This document shows, one piece after another, positions 22,490 through 34,399 of a DNA stretch of 64,000 bases. Source of the DNA: Dryomyza anilis (Eukaryota > Arthropoda > Insecta > Diptera > Dryomyzidae). Within the stretch, counting starts at the first letter, position 1. Each line of letters begins with the position of its first letter. The stretch spans positions 41,668,044 to 41,732,043 of the forward strand of contig OX638131.1 in NCBI GenBank assembly GCA_951804985.1. Direction: 5' to 3'. The position numbers and the translations under genes were made by a program. The notes below the pieces were generated by a model. That model saw only the letters and a program-made list of their open reading frames with translations. It ran no database searches and was not told the origin of the DNA.

Positions 22490-23115
22490 TAAAATTTTAG
22501 CATTTTTACCATGGATTTTTTTTTTAAATTTATTTGAAGCGATTGTATTCATTTGAGATTTTGTTTCTTTATAGTGTTTTAATTTTTTTTTTATTGGTTT
22601 TGTGTTTGTTTTATGAATTTTTACTGTTGAATTTTTTAAAATTTTATTTTTAGCGATTGTTGGGTTATTGTTTATTTTTTGTTTTTACTTTTTTTATTAA
22701 TTTTTTGTTTTATTATTTTTTTTTTAATTAATTTTGTATTTTTTTGTTATTGCTTTTGTATTTGTTTTATGGTTTTTATTTTATATATTTATATTTTGTT
22801 TTATTCCCGTTTTTGCTTTTGTTTTAATGTTTATTTTTTATTTTGTTTTTGCTTTTTTGAGTTAATTGTTATATTTGTGTACGGTGATTTTTCTTTTGAT
22901 TATTATTTTGCTCTAGTTTGTGCTTTTGATTTAGTGTTTTTGCTTTTATTTTTGCTACTGTTTTTTTTTCAAATTTTTGCATTTTCCTTCGTTATTTTTT
23001 TGTTTTTTTGTTTTGAGGATATTTTTTGCTTTTGTGTATTTTGGAATATATTTTTTTTTTATATTTTGTATTTTTGGTTTGGTTATATCGCTTTAGTCTT
23101 TTTTTTTTGCTTTTC
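22490..23115 (+). repeat. T-rich strand-asymmetric low-complexity tract
   Basis: More than 600 bases are dominated by T with G and few A or C, in loose units such as TTTTGCTTTTGTTTT. The 147-codon open frame within it (22679-23119) encodes only Phe, Leu, Ile, Cys, Val and Tyr runs and is a by-product. Similar T-rich tracts follow the minisatellite in family A. Confidence 0.85.
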
Positions 23116-24017
23116 TGTTTAATTTAGAAATAGAGTCAATACACCGAAAATGAATTCATAAAATGGATGAGAATATTCTCTGTAATGAAACCAATAAAAA
23201 AAATGTCACATTGATTAATGAAAATTACTAAAACTATCATTTAAGTTATTTTATTATATAATAATGATATAAATTGATGGTTCACGTCTTGGATGATTAT
23301 ATGTAGTTAAAAAACTAAAAATAACCTATTCGATAAAACAAACACATAGAGGCTAGAAAATAGCTATTTTTAAAAAAGCCGCTATTTTAAAAAATTATGT
23401 GTTAATAACACAAAGCATTGAAATCGATGTTTCATTTAAAAAATCAATGCTTTTATTCGAATACAAACAGTTAAGTAAATATTTTATTCACTACTTTTAT
23501 ATACTTTTATATAAATTTTCTCATGTTTCAGAAATATATTAAATTCATATCTTTAACATATTATATAACTGTTACGTATTTTTTTATACTTTTTTTAATA
23601 TTTAAAGTAAAAGGTAATTCTATATATATGTAAATTTTTTTTTTTAGGTAAATTTATAGGTAAATTTATAGGTAAATTTATATTTTTATAATACCCTTAG
23701 AAAACCCTTAGAAAATGTTCAGCGTCACCCTCAAGTCAATTTTACGACGTTCACCAAATATGTGTGAAAGTCTGTCTCTCATAATTATATCAAGTGCGGT
23801 TTCAATGAAACTCAGGACGTGATCGGTTGACCTATAACATATCGTCACTATCATGCCAAAGGGACGAATGTTTACATAATTTTTGACATTTGCGTTTTTT
23901 TACATTGTTAATGTAGTTTTTCCTCTAGTATACAGTGCCAAAATAGTGTGTGGTGTTGTTGGTTATTTCTAGCCACCAAAGACAAAACCAAAAGGGTGAA
24001 AAAAATGGAAAATTGTA
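23116..24017. other. AT-rich DNA with a threefold GGTAAATTTATA repeat
   Basis: Three tandem copies of GGTAAATTTATA lie at 23646-23682. A degenerate copy of the terminal sequence of the next MITE (ATCATGCCAAAGGGACGAAT) lies near 23850. No gene is seen. Confidence 0.5.
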
Positions 24018-24322
24018 TCATGCCAAAAGGGCGAATCTTTTAATTTTTTTGCCATAACTTTTGATTAGTATAAGATAAAATAGTGGTGTAAATTAATTGT
24101 TTCTTTTTAAAGCACCTATCAATTATCATCATCATTATTTTATAATATTTTTTTAAATTTTTTATCATTTGCAAGAAAAATGTTTGGCAAATTATTTTTA
24201 CATAATGATGCTAATCGATAGATGTTTTGAAAACAAACAATAAATGCCTTTACATCACTATTTGATCTTGCAACTATAATGAGTTATAGCAAAAAAAAAA
24301 AAGATATGCCCTTTTGGCATGA
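24018..24322. mobile_element. Small MITE with about 45-bp terminal inverted repeats
   Basis: The left end TCATGCCAAAAGGGCGAATC with TTTTTGCCATAACT is mirrored at the right end (ATATGCCCTTTTGGCATGA at 24304-24322, with GAGTTATAGC inward). It is 305 bp and noncoding. The target duplication is uncertain. Confidence 0.65.
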
Positions 24323-24377
24323 CAAGATTTTCAATTTTTTAAATTTCTTCGTTTTTTTGTTATATGCATTGGCATGC

Positions 24378-24612
24378 AAAGATCCAGAATCGGAACCATT
24401 TCGATTTTTGGTACCGGAACCAAAATTGGAACCGTTAATAACATGGAACCAGTATCGGAACCCAAACATTTTTTGATCGGAACCAGTATCGGAACGGTTT
24501 TAAGAAGTGTAGAGCAGGAACCGGAATCCGAACCCATATAATTTTTTTTGGTTGGAACGAAAATCGGAACCGTTATTTTCAAAAATATTGGAACCGGAAT
24601 TCCATAGGGTTT
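24378..24612. repeat. Degenerate tandem CGGAACC repeat
   Basis: More than a dozen copies of (A/C)CGGAACC or AATCGGAACC occur at irregular short spacing. Open frames on both strands across it are repeat translations. Confidence 0.8.
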
Positions 24613-25749
24613 TAGTCATTGGTCAAAATGCCCCTACTTAAAAATTTACCATATGATGTTTCGATTATGTTATTGTTTACTTAACATTGGTACTACAGAA
24701 ACTGTTTGATATTTTCAGACTCAGAGACAAAAAACGTGTTTTTTGACCCGATGCATTGCAAAGTATTTACGGCGACATATATTTGTAACGTATTTTATTG
24801 AGTTATATAAACAAATTTTTGAATTGAGTTTCGAGTATACAAAATAATAATGTTGCCGATACGTCAAGAGGTAAGTACAATATTTATACTTATAAATATT
24901 GTACTCAATAATATTAACAAAAGAAGTATACAAATGTTACCCATACGTCAAGTGGTCAATACACAAATTTATCTTAATAAGATTAACCGAATTATTACGT
25001 GTTATCAAAATATTAGGATAATGCATATTTATTGCCACTTTAAACAAAGATATTAAAATAAACTGTTGATTTAAGGACGCCGCCCATGGCAACCTAAACC
25101 TCAAATGGTAACTTTGCTTGTTTTGACCTGCTTTTGTCTCGTAGCTTATTCGTTTTCATATTTGTTCTAGACAATAATTCACTGGAATTTATGTTTAGCA
25201 TCAGAATCTGTGGATGTGGCAACGCAAGAAGGTCTCACATAGACAAAGGCACGAATGATAGTTGTGCATTGGATAACGTGTGAGGTTGGGAATTGCAAGT
25301 AATTTAGAATTGCCAAACTCACAATCGGTGAATAATGTGTCTGCTCTACTTATTTATAATTGTTTAAATAGAGTATGCAAAATAACTTTAAGAAATTAAC
25401 ATATTTTCTATTAACAAATTCTACTATTAAAAGTCTCAGCACGTGCTTCGAATAATATTCAATAACGTAAAATGCGGCACGTTCCTCAAAATAAATAGTA
25501 CGTAAATTATATCTACCCTCAAAAACCACTACCCTCATTAATTATACTAATAAATGCTCAATTTAGTGGATTGCTTTCCGCATGGCTTATTTCGGCGTCT
25601 TTCGTGCTGGCTCCGCTGTTTACTCACGGCTTACCAGGGATGCCAAGTCTTTAAATCATTTCATTTTAAGACTGTTTTCGGCGACTATTTATGGAGTTTT
25701 TTGTGTTACTATCGTTGTATAGAGTCATAAATATACGATATAATGTTAT
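24613..25749. other. No gene seen; short local duplication
   Basis: A segment around 24850-24900 (ATACGTCAAGAGGTAAGTAC) is repeated about 88 bases later as ATACGTCAAGTGGTCAATAC. The rest is AT-rich to mixed DNA without domains. Confidence 0.4.
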
Positions 25750-26626
25750 TTTATATCTATATATACAAAAATCTTGGTCCGTCTGTCGGTCTGTCTGTTT
25801 GTTCCAGAATCACGTCTAAACCGCTAAACCGATTTAACTGAAATTTTGTAACAAGATACTATGGAGTCCGGAGGGTGTCATAGGCTATATATTGGCGCGA
25901 TTGGACAAAGGGGCGTGGTATCTCCCATACAACCTAAACATTCCAAACGACATAACTCAGCACATACACAAGCTAAAAAGATGAAACAAAAAACTTAAAT
26001 ACAAAAAAAATATATACAAAAGCAACCATAATGAAACTCACCACACTAAAATTCACTACACTAAAACTCACCACACTAAAACTCGCCACACTAAAACTCG
26101 CCACACTAAAACTCACCACAATAAAATTCACTACACTGAAACTCACCACAATAAAATTCACCACACTAAAACTCACCACACTAAAACTCACCACACTACA
26201 ACTTATCACACTAAAACTCACCACACCAAAATTCACCTCACCTAAACTCACCACACTGAAACTCACCACATTAAAACTCTATGGGGAAGAATTCTACAGG
26301 AAAGAATTCTACCGGGAACAATTCTACCGGGATGAGTTCTACGGGAAGATTTCTTCCGGGAAGAATTCTATCGGGATGAGTTCTACGGGAAGATTTCTAC
26401 CGGGAAGAATTCTACGGGAAAGCGTTCTATGATGAAGAATTTTACGGGGCAGTCTGAGAAAAAATTGCCTTTGAGAAAAGTTGTTTTGACGGAGATTTAT
26501 TATTTGGTTACTACATTTATAAAACCAATAAAAAATGTCCACAGCCAAGCACGGGCCCCTGATAATAAAAATGTTTTTTATATTAATAAAATCGCTCCAT
26601 ATCTTTTAATTCACGGTTCCAGCTAT
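25750..26626 (-). mobile_element. Family A element, minus strand, first of a tandem pair
   Basis: In reverse order to 8896-10371: a 3' segment with GGGGCGTGGTATCTCCCATA, the minisatellite as CTCACCACACTAAAA (26030-26280), GGGAAGAATTCTACGGGAA units (26283-26435), TTTGAGAAAAGTTGTTTTGA, and the terminal AAGCACGGGCCCC and CCAGCTA. The distal end contains a GTCTGTCGGTCTGTCTG run at 25790-25800. No protein is encoded. Confidence 0.8.
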
Positions 26627-26627
26627 T

Positions 26628-27800
26628 TAATATAATAAATCTGAATGCTGGTTTGTTTGTTCCGCATCTCCGTCTAAGCGGCTTATCCGATTTTCTTGAA
26701 ATTTTTACGACGGTATGGTCTGGAAGGAATAATAGGCTATATATGGGCGGGATTTGACAAAGAGGCGTGGCACCTCCCATACAACCTAAAATTTCCATAC
26801 GATATAACTCGGCACTTTTAACAGCTACGAACATGAAACAAAAAACTCAAATACAAAAAAAAAATTAAAAGCAAAAAGCAAAAGCACAAAACAAAAGCAA
26901 AAATACAAAAACAAAACCAATCACAAAAAACTACAATCCAAACTAAAAGAAAAACAAACTCACTACACTAAAACTCACCACACTAAAACTCACCACACTA
27001 AAACTCATCACACTAAAACTCACTACACTAAAATTCATCACACTAAAACTCACCACACTAAAATTCAACACACTAAAACTCACCACATAAAAACTCACCA
27101 CACAAAAACTTACCACACAAAAACTCACCACACAAAAACTCAACACACAAAAATTCAACATAGTAAAATTCACCACATTAAAACTCACCACACTAAAACT
27201 CACCACACCAAAACTCACAACACCAAAACTCACCACACTTAAACTCACCACACCAAAATTCACCACACAAAAACTCACCACACAAAAATTCAACATAGTA
27301 AAATTCACCACATTAAAACTCACCACACTCAAACTCACCACACTAAAACTCACCACACCAAAACTCACCACACTAAAACTCACCACACCAAAATTCACCA
27401 CACCTAAACTCACCACATCGAAACTCACCACATTAAAACCCACCACACTTAAACTTCTACTGGGAAAAACTCTACGGGAAAAAATTCTACCGGGAATAAT
27501 TCTACCGGGATGAGTTCTACGGGAAGAATCCTACTGGAAAGCGTTCTATGGGGAAGAATTTTACGGGGAACATTTCTACTGGGAATAATTCTACGGGGAA
27601 GCGCAGTCTGAGAAAAAATTGTCTTTGAGAAAAGTTGCTTTGGCGGACAATTATTATTTGGTTATCACATTTATAAAACCAATAAAAAACTTCAACAGCT
27701 AAGCACGGGCCCCTCATATAAATAATAATTTTTTTTTTGTATATTAATAAAATCTTTCATATCTTTGAATTCACAAAATCTTGGCACGGGTCCAGCTAGT
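26628..27800 (-). mobile_element. Family A element, minus strand, second of a tandem pair
   Basis: All parts of the family are present: the 3' segment (GGGCGGGATTTGACAAAGAG near 26750), A-rich tract, minisatellite 26955-27450, GGGAAGAATTC-type units (27455-27600), the AAGTTGCTTTGGCGGA block, and the terminus CACGGGTCCAGCTAG ending at 27799. It directly abuts the preceding copy in the same orientation. Confidence 0.82.
26955..27450 (-). repeat. 15-bp minisatellite of the second family A copy
   Basis: Units of CTCACCACACTAAAA repeat about 33 times. A higher-order repeat is visible: the run around 27150-27200, with ATTCAACATAGTAAA, recurs around 27285-27330. The 167-codon frame on the minus strand is a repeat translation. 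Confidence 0.9.
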
Positions 27801-27834
27801 GATTTAATATATTCCACATTTATTTTTTTCAGAA

Positions 27835-28140
27835 TGCGCTAAAAATTCATATTTTATTTGTAAACCTGTGCCGAATAAAGGGTATATGTTGGTGAATCGA
27901 CTGAGCGTGGCACCGTCAATACAGCCTACATGTTTAAAATGCAATAATGTTGTTAGAGATTTTGATAAAATAGATCTCAGTTTTTAACGGAGATGTAAAT
28001 GTGAATGACCTTCGATAAAAACGTGAACATTGCCTCGAAGAATAATACTCCGGTGAAGATTCGTGTAATATCTTTGAGAATTGTCTCTGGAAAAATGGCC
28101 TCTGAAAAAGAATTATCAGTAAAAGAATAGTCCAGGTAAA
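27835..28140 (-). repeat. Diverged family B block
   Basis: The order GAGCGTGGCACC, ATACAGCCTACATGTTTAAA, TTTTTAACGGAGATG and TTTGAGAATTGTCTCTGGAA matches, in inverse orientation, 42165-42490. Family B appears related to family A but lacks the minisatellite here. Confidence 0.6.
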
Positions 28141-28989
28141 TAATGCAAATCTCGTAAGTTGTACAAATTTACGAAAACATTGTATACACATATTTTACGT
28201 GAAACTCATGGATTTAAGTATTTGTCGATTTTTATGTGGAAATAATGTAAATATATTTTCATAAATATTTTGCTCGATATTTTCGGTATTTTCCAATAAA
28301 TTAATTTATTAAATTGTGTTGTGCGTAAGTTTAAAGTGATTTAACCAAGAATTAAGATGAAAAAATACAAACTCAACACGTTACCTTAAAGCAATAGCGC
28401 ATCCATTGACACGATTGCCCCTATTCAAAAAAATAAAATTTTTTAAATATACCGTTTTTGCATTCATTGATTCATTTTTGACCACCATTTTAAATTATAT
28501 TTTTCTATTGCTATATTTATAAATATACTTTTGATTTTAGATGGAGTTCACATAAAATTTCATAGAAAAAACGAAAAAAAAAATATTTACCTGAAGTAAA
28601 ATGGCTCCATAGAAAATTATTCTTTCATAAAAGCACACATTCTTTTATTTGAAGAAAAAATCGATGATTTGAAGAATATTTTGAAATAGGTAAATTGTTT
28701 TTTGGGTTTAATAAACCCAGATTAAGTTTATTCATTGAAATTTATTTATTCATAATTCATTCCAAATCATTTTAAATTTAACATTATTAAATTTTTGTTT
28801 TATTCTTAACTTTTCAATCTTTGTGAAGTATTGACAAAGCATAGTTTAAAATATTTGTATTATAATTCAAAATTATTTAATTAATTTAGTTTTTAAAAGC
28901 TTTTCTTAATAATAAATTTTAATAGTTTCACAGAAATTGCTAAATTAAAATTGCTAGGAAAAATCTACACTTGTCCTTAATTCTAAATT
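28141..28989. other. AT-rich spacer, nothing recognised
   Basis: Long A and T runs, no domains or repeats of the described families. Confidence 0.5.
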
Positions 28990-29400
28990 CTTAAAAATAT
29001 AAAAATAATGTATGTTTCTATTTAAGCACTCATTGTCATCCCTGCCTTTTCGCTGCGCACACTTTTGCGTCGACAGCACAACAAATCTGAGGAAATAGAA
29101 ACAAGTGCTGCCGTGATGCCGCGATGTATAGCAACAATATCCAAGAAAACAAAGGAAGAAACATAAGTAAAATTTATTGCTTTAGCAATCATGCCCGACA
29201 AATCACACACAATTGCAAAAGTTATGCATATTGAAGCAATGATTTACTTTCAGTGTGACTGCGACTGCGTCTGTGTTTGAGTGCGTTGCATGTAGTCGAT
29301 GTGTTTGTCAGCAAACAAATAACCCAAAAGGAAATGAATGCTCAATGCAGACATAAGGAAATAATCAAATATAAGAAGTTGAAATTTGAATTAAAATATA
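28990..29400. other. Unique GC-richer island, no gene identified
   Basis: This stretch has mixed composition, no repeat family and no convincing frame (a 62-codon minus frame at 29022-29210 is not recognisable). It could be regulatory or an undetected exon; neither is supported. Confidence 0.35.
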
Positions 29401-29589
29401 ACGCAATCAAACTACTCACATCAAAAAAAATAGGTACTACATAGTACAAATGATAATGGTTTCAACCGTCAACAAGAGTAAAACATAAGTACAATTCTAA
29501 TAGATTTAACATAATATGAACTTAATGATTTTATTTTAACGAAAACTTATTGATCTCATTTAAAGAAAATACTTCATGTTTCCATAAAT

Positions 29590-30363
29590 AACGAGTTGGG
29601 AAAGTTAGGTCACATGGGTAAGTTCGGTCATATGGGACGGACTGTTATAGTCGATCGGGACCGACTATGGAATACCCTACACCTTAATGTGAGATATTTA
29701 ATTGTATACCTCATAATATTATTCACATATCAGAAATTTACGTCTCATATAATTTAAAAAATTGATATAAAAGTATAAAATATCTAATAAAAAAATTTTA
29801 AAAATAAAAGTGGGCGGACCACGCCTATATTTAATATTTTGTAAGGCAAATATTTCACAGATTTTATTTTAATAATTTACGGATCAAACTTCCACTATGA
29901 AAACCCGGGAAATAATGAAAAAAAAAGTGGGCGGATCACGCCCATTTTTGAACCACATATTTTTAGGTGAATTATAACAATATGTTTTAAATTTTATAAC
30001 TATATTTTGAATACTTTTCGAGTTATTAGTTCCTAAAGAGTTATATAAAAGTGACTTGTATGGGAGGTGGGCGTGTCCGTTGACCGATTTTGCTCATTTT
30101 CAAACTTAGTTCCTACTTTTGGCTAAAATATATTGAGACGAAATTTCATCGTATTCTGATCAGTATTTCTCAAGATTTTCTGTATTCGGACAGCAAGACA
30201 GCAAGACGGACAGACAGACAGACGGACATGGCTAAACGGACTCGGGTAGTGATGCTGATCAAGAATATATATACTTTTCCATACCGGACACGCCTCCTAA
30301 GGGGCGTTAGAATATATGCACAAAGTTAATATACCCTGTACCTCTAGGTGTAGGGTATAAAAA
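29590..30363 (-). mobile_element. DINE-1/mini-me-like element (copy 2)
   Basis: Complete-looking, minus orientation. It begins ACGAGTTGGGAAAGTTAGG, has an imperfect TATAGTCGATC ... GACTAT hairpin, subterminal ATACCCTACACC, the core with GGGCGGACCACGCC, an AAGACGGACAGACAGAC run, and ends in the hairpin ATACCCTGTACCT ... AGGTGTAGGGTAT. Confidence 0.75.
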
Positions 30364-30849
30364 TGGTGTGAATTTGTCTAATTTTAGATCCCTAATACTA
30401 TGATCGGGAACTAATAATTGATTTGTTTTTCTTTTCATAAACCCACTACACTCAAAATAATAAATGAGGGAAATAACTAAATTATTTTTCTTAAAATAGA
30501 CGATTTATTGTAAATATAACTCAGCATTCGTGATTTTTAACTTCGTTACGATTTTTTATTTTACGATACATTGTATATTTTTTACAATATGATTTGTGTA
30601 AAACAAAAAGAAGCAGTAAACAAGAAGAAACTAGAAGAATAAAAGAGAAAACAAGGCAGAACGGATCAAATTTTCTTTTCAGAGTCGGCATCAGAATGAA
30701 AACATTAAGTTTAATTCGCAAATGAATCACGTGTGTAATAAAAGTGTGTTAAATTTATTATTAAATAAAAAAATGCACTATTTTCTGTGTGGACCAAAGT
30801 CGATTATCACGATGTCGAAACTTTTCTTATTAATAATAATAGTTTTGCG
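30364..30849. other. AT-rich spacer, nothing recognised
   Basis: No gene or repeat boundary is seen between the DINE-like copy and the SINE. Confidence 0.5.
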
Positions 30850-31136
30850 CTACAGTCCTGTATAGAAATTTGGCCGGCTCTCACATCATTTGAGCTGTGC
30901 GTGATATATTTGTTCTCAAATTGGTGGGACCTACAGTTTATTGACGAAACCGAACGCTGGTGAGAGCTTTTCATAGGCAATGTTTTACTCCTCTCGTAGG
31001 TTTGCCTTTTACTGCCGAGAGGTAGCGTAGTATAGAAAAATGTTTTCTATAAAAAAGATGTTGACAGTCGCTGGGGATCGAACCGTGGACTTTTCGGCTC
31101 GTAGTCGAACGCACTAACCAGAAGAGCTACCACCGC
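30850..31136 (-). mobile_element. tRNA-derived SINE, full-length
   Basis: On the minus strand the head reads GTAGCTCTTCTGGTTAGTGC with B box GGTTCGATCCCC; the tail ends CAGGACTGTAG. It has a single GACTACGAGCC, without the duplication seen at 10979 and 20703, and so probably represents the older or alternative subfamily. Confidence 0.82.
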
Positions 31137-31300
31137 TACTTTTCCTATTAGTTCATTATTTATTACAAGAGGACAATTATATGTGAGAATAGTGAGTATG
31201 GGTTAGAGAATGTGTGATTTAATTATTCGTCTAAAGTACGAATTACTTCGTGGATTATTTTAACGATCGATTTTCGTAAAATATAAGAATATTAACATAA

Positions 31301-32152
31301 AACGAGTTGGGAAAGTTAGGTCACATGGGTAAGTTCGGTCACATGAGGCGGATTTTTATAGTCGGTCGGGCCCGACTATGGAATACCCTACACCTTTGGT
31401 GGAGATATTAATGAGGAATATTTAATTGTATACCTTAATTTTAAATTTTTAATTATGCTGAACCTCAGAATATTATTCATATATCAGAAATTTACGTCTT
31501 ATATCCCCATAAATTAAAAAAAAATATATAAAGTATAAAAAACTAAAAAAAAAAAATTGAAAAATATAATTGGGCGGACCACGCCTATATTTAAAATTTT
31601 GAAAGGCTAATATTTTATAGATTTGATTTTAATAATTTACGGATCAAATTTTTACTATGAAAACCCGGGATATAATGAAAAAAAAAGTGGGCGGATCACG
31701 CCCATTTTTGAACCACATATTTTTAGGTAAATTCTAACAATACGTTTTAAATTTTATAACTATACGTTGAATACTTTTCGAAATATTAGTTTCGAAAGAG
31801 TTATATAAAAGTGACTTGTATGGGAGGTGGGCGTGTCCGTTGACCGATTTTGCTCATTTTCAAACTCAGTTCCTACTTTTGGCTAAAATATATTGAGACG
31901 AAATTTCATCGCATTCTGATCAGTATTTCTCAAGTTATTCTGTATTCGGACAGCAAGACAGCAAGACAGCAAGACAGCAAGACAGCAAGACGGACAGACA
32001 GACAGACAGACGGACATGGCTAAACGGACTCGGGTAGTGATGCTGACCAAGAATATATATACTTTTCCATACCGGACACGCCTCCTAAGGGGCGTTACAA
32101 TATCTGCACAAACTTAATATACCCTGTACCTCATAGGTGTAGGGTATAAAAA
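31301..32152 (-). mobile_element. DINE-1/mini-me-like element (copy 3)
   Basis: Complete-looking, minus orientation, starting AACGAGTTGGGAAAGTTAGG. It keeps the best 3' hairpin ATAGTCGGTCGGGCCCGACT, the longest AGCAAGAC array (31950-31992), and the terminal hairpin TACCCTGTACCT ... AGGTGTAGGGTA. Confidence 0.78.
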
Positions 32153-33639
32153 TATTTAGTAATTTTACGAAAAAATTTTGAAATATGTACGGAATATATG
32201 AAACACAGTAGAAAACAGAATATAACCAAAATTCAATACGTGAAAAAAGATCAGAAAAAGATATCCTATACATAACTACGTATGCTGATTTTAACTGCAT
32301 ACGCAGTTTATATACCCTACAAATATTAAGTGTTAACGGTAATTTGGACTGTATACCAGTCCTTGCTTAATCACAAATCTAATTGTAATAAAAATATATC
32401 GGAATATTAACATTTATTTGTATACTTAAATTATGAAAATGATCTGCAAATTAGTTCGTATATCTTACAAATAATGAATAATGAATTTTGTTATAATTAT
32501 GTTCGAACAAACAAAAATAAAATATGTTTAAAATATATGAATAAAATATTATATTTGACGATAAAATGATCTACGAAAATTTGTACATAGAACCAACTTT
32601 CGTAAAGTTACCAAATATATTTATGAATAATAAGGTGATTCAAATCAATGGCGTAAATTTTTTAATTAAGATCGTAAAAAAATTTACGTGTAATCTTATT
32701 TTCAAATTTTGTATGTATTTTCTTTTTTAAGTATCATTTAAAATAAGTCCACAAAACAATTTAGTAAACAAACATTTGCTACAAAAATAGTTTTATTGAC
32801 AACTATCGGAAACATAGAACATAATTATCATGAAGATTTGTTTACGTGTTTTCTACATAAAAAGCGACAAATAAATTTGTAAGTCACTCCAGTTTTACGC
32901 GGTTGATATGAAACGCTTTAATATTTCAGTATTTTACGAAAACAATCCAAAAACATTCCATGAAGTACTTAATTCGTACATCTTACGAACAATGAATAAT
33001 AAATGTTCTGCAAACCGTCCGTTTTCATGTCAAATCCGGAATTGCGCAACGGACAGATTGAGGACGAACAGCTGATTCATATATTCTAAACTGATCATAA
33101 ATAAAAATTGTAGAAATATACGTGAAAACTGTATTTATAAATTGAGGTATTTGTCGGTTTTAATTATATGGTAATATCGTAAAGGTTATTTGTCAATAAA
33201 ATAAATTATTTATAACGATTGTTTGTTTATTAAATAGTCTTTTCCGTTCACCGCAAAAAAGAATTTGTAATATACATAAATTTGACGTGAAAAACGTATT
33301 TATTATGAAAATTACATTTACGAAATAATGTATGTACCATTTATTTACCCTTGGATTGTATTGCGTACATAGAAAAATACATGTTTTGGCGTTTGATCCT
33401 GGATCCTAAAGTCCTACCTCATGCAGAATTTGTAAATACTTCTCTGGACACAATAATTTCGAAATATTTTGTTTTTTTATATAATTTATAAATTAACAAT
33501 TTGTTTCTATTAATTTTACTTCTTTTGTCTACGGGGATATTTCCTACAAACTTTTATCTCGTAAACCACAACACATTAAAGGACAGCTTGCCTTACAGCT
33601 ATAACCCAGTTGACCACTCTGCTACCTACTCTCAAAATA
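32153..33639. other. AT-rich DNA, scattered TACGAA motifs
   Basis: No gene. TTCGTA and TACGAA occur repeatedly but less densely than in the next interval. Confidence 0.4.
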
Positions 33640-34000
33640 ATTTCTAGGACATTTTACGAAATATTTTTTCGTAATTTTTAATTTTGTAAAATACATACAT
33701 AATTCGTAGAATACACGAAACATTTATAATTGCTATTTTTTCCCAAATTATTTTTTAAGATCGATTCGTATATACTACGATATTCGTAAAATTATTACAG
33801 CAACAAAATTACAAATATTTCATTTAAATTACGAAACTTTCGTTATATTGTTTTCAATTACAATTGTTTTACGAAGTAATAACATATTTTACGAATGAGT
33901 TTTACATTTTGCGAATAAATAACTAAACTTTCGTAAATATTGAGACTATTGGAAGAATTTTACGAAACATTCGTGTTTTTTACGAATCATTAGTCAGAAG
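33640..34000. repeat. Cluster of TTTACGAA/TTCGTAAA motifs
   Basis: More than a dozen copies of TTTACGAA, TTCGTAAA or near variants occur in about 360 bases in both orientations. This is far denser than elsewhere except around 32.4-33.3 kb. There is no fixed period. Confidence 0.6.
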
Positions 34001-34044
34001 ACAGAAATCAATTGCGTTAAAAAGCAACTTGGAGCTGCATTTTA

Positions 34045-34380
34045 TTTTAATTGGTATCGTGGTAGCAAGCAGATAGTTATAAAGTACAAACGCTTTTAAA
34101 ATGTGTTCTGTGTGAGTTCTGTTTGTACTAAAAGTGCAAAAGTATCAAATCAGTGCATAATTTTTTGTATTTTTATGAATGAATCGTCATTTTCATCGAG
34201 TGTTTTATTAAAGAAAATATTATATCTAATTGGTGTCGCGGGCGCAAATAGATAGTTATAAATACAAATGGGTTTAAAATGTGTTCTGTGTGAGTTCTGT
34301 TTGTGTCAAAAGAATCATTTTTTATATTTTTATGAATCGTCATTTTCATCGGATATTTTTTTAACAAAGTATTCGTATAT
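34045..34380 (+). repeat. Tandem duplication of about 180 bp
   Basis: Two adjacent units begin AATTGGTATCGTGG (34049) and AATTGGTGTCGCGG (34228). Each contains AAAATGTGTTCTGTGTGAGT and later GAATCGTCATTTTCATCG. They differ by scattered changes and an indel. No coding content is recognised. Confidence 0.85.
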
Positions 34381-34399
34381 TTTACGAAAGATGTTTCAT

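Noticed and set aside
22679..23122. 147-codon frame with a strongly hydrophobic, membrane-like product
   Set aside because: It lies in a T-rich low-complexity tract; composition alone explains the Phe/Leu/Ile/Cys content, and no motif or splice signal supports it.
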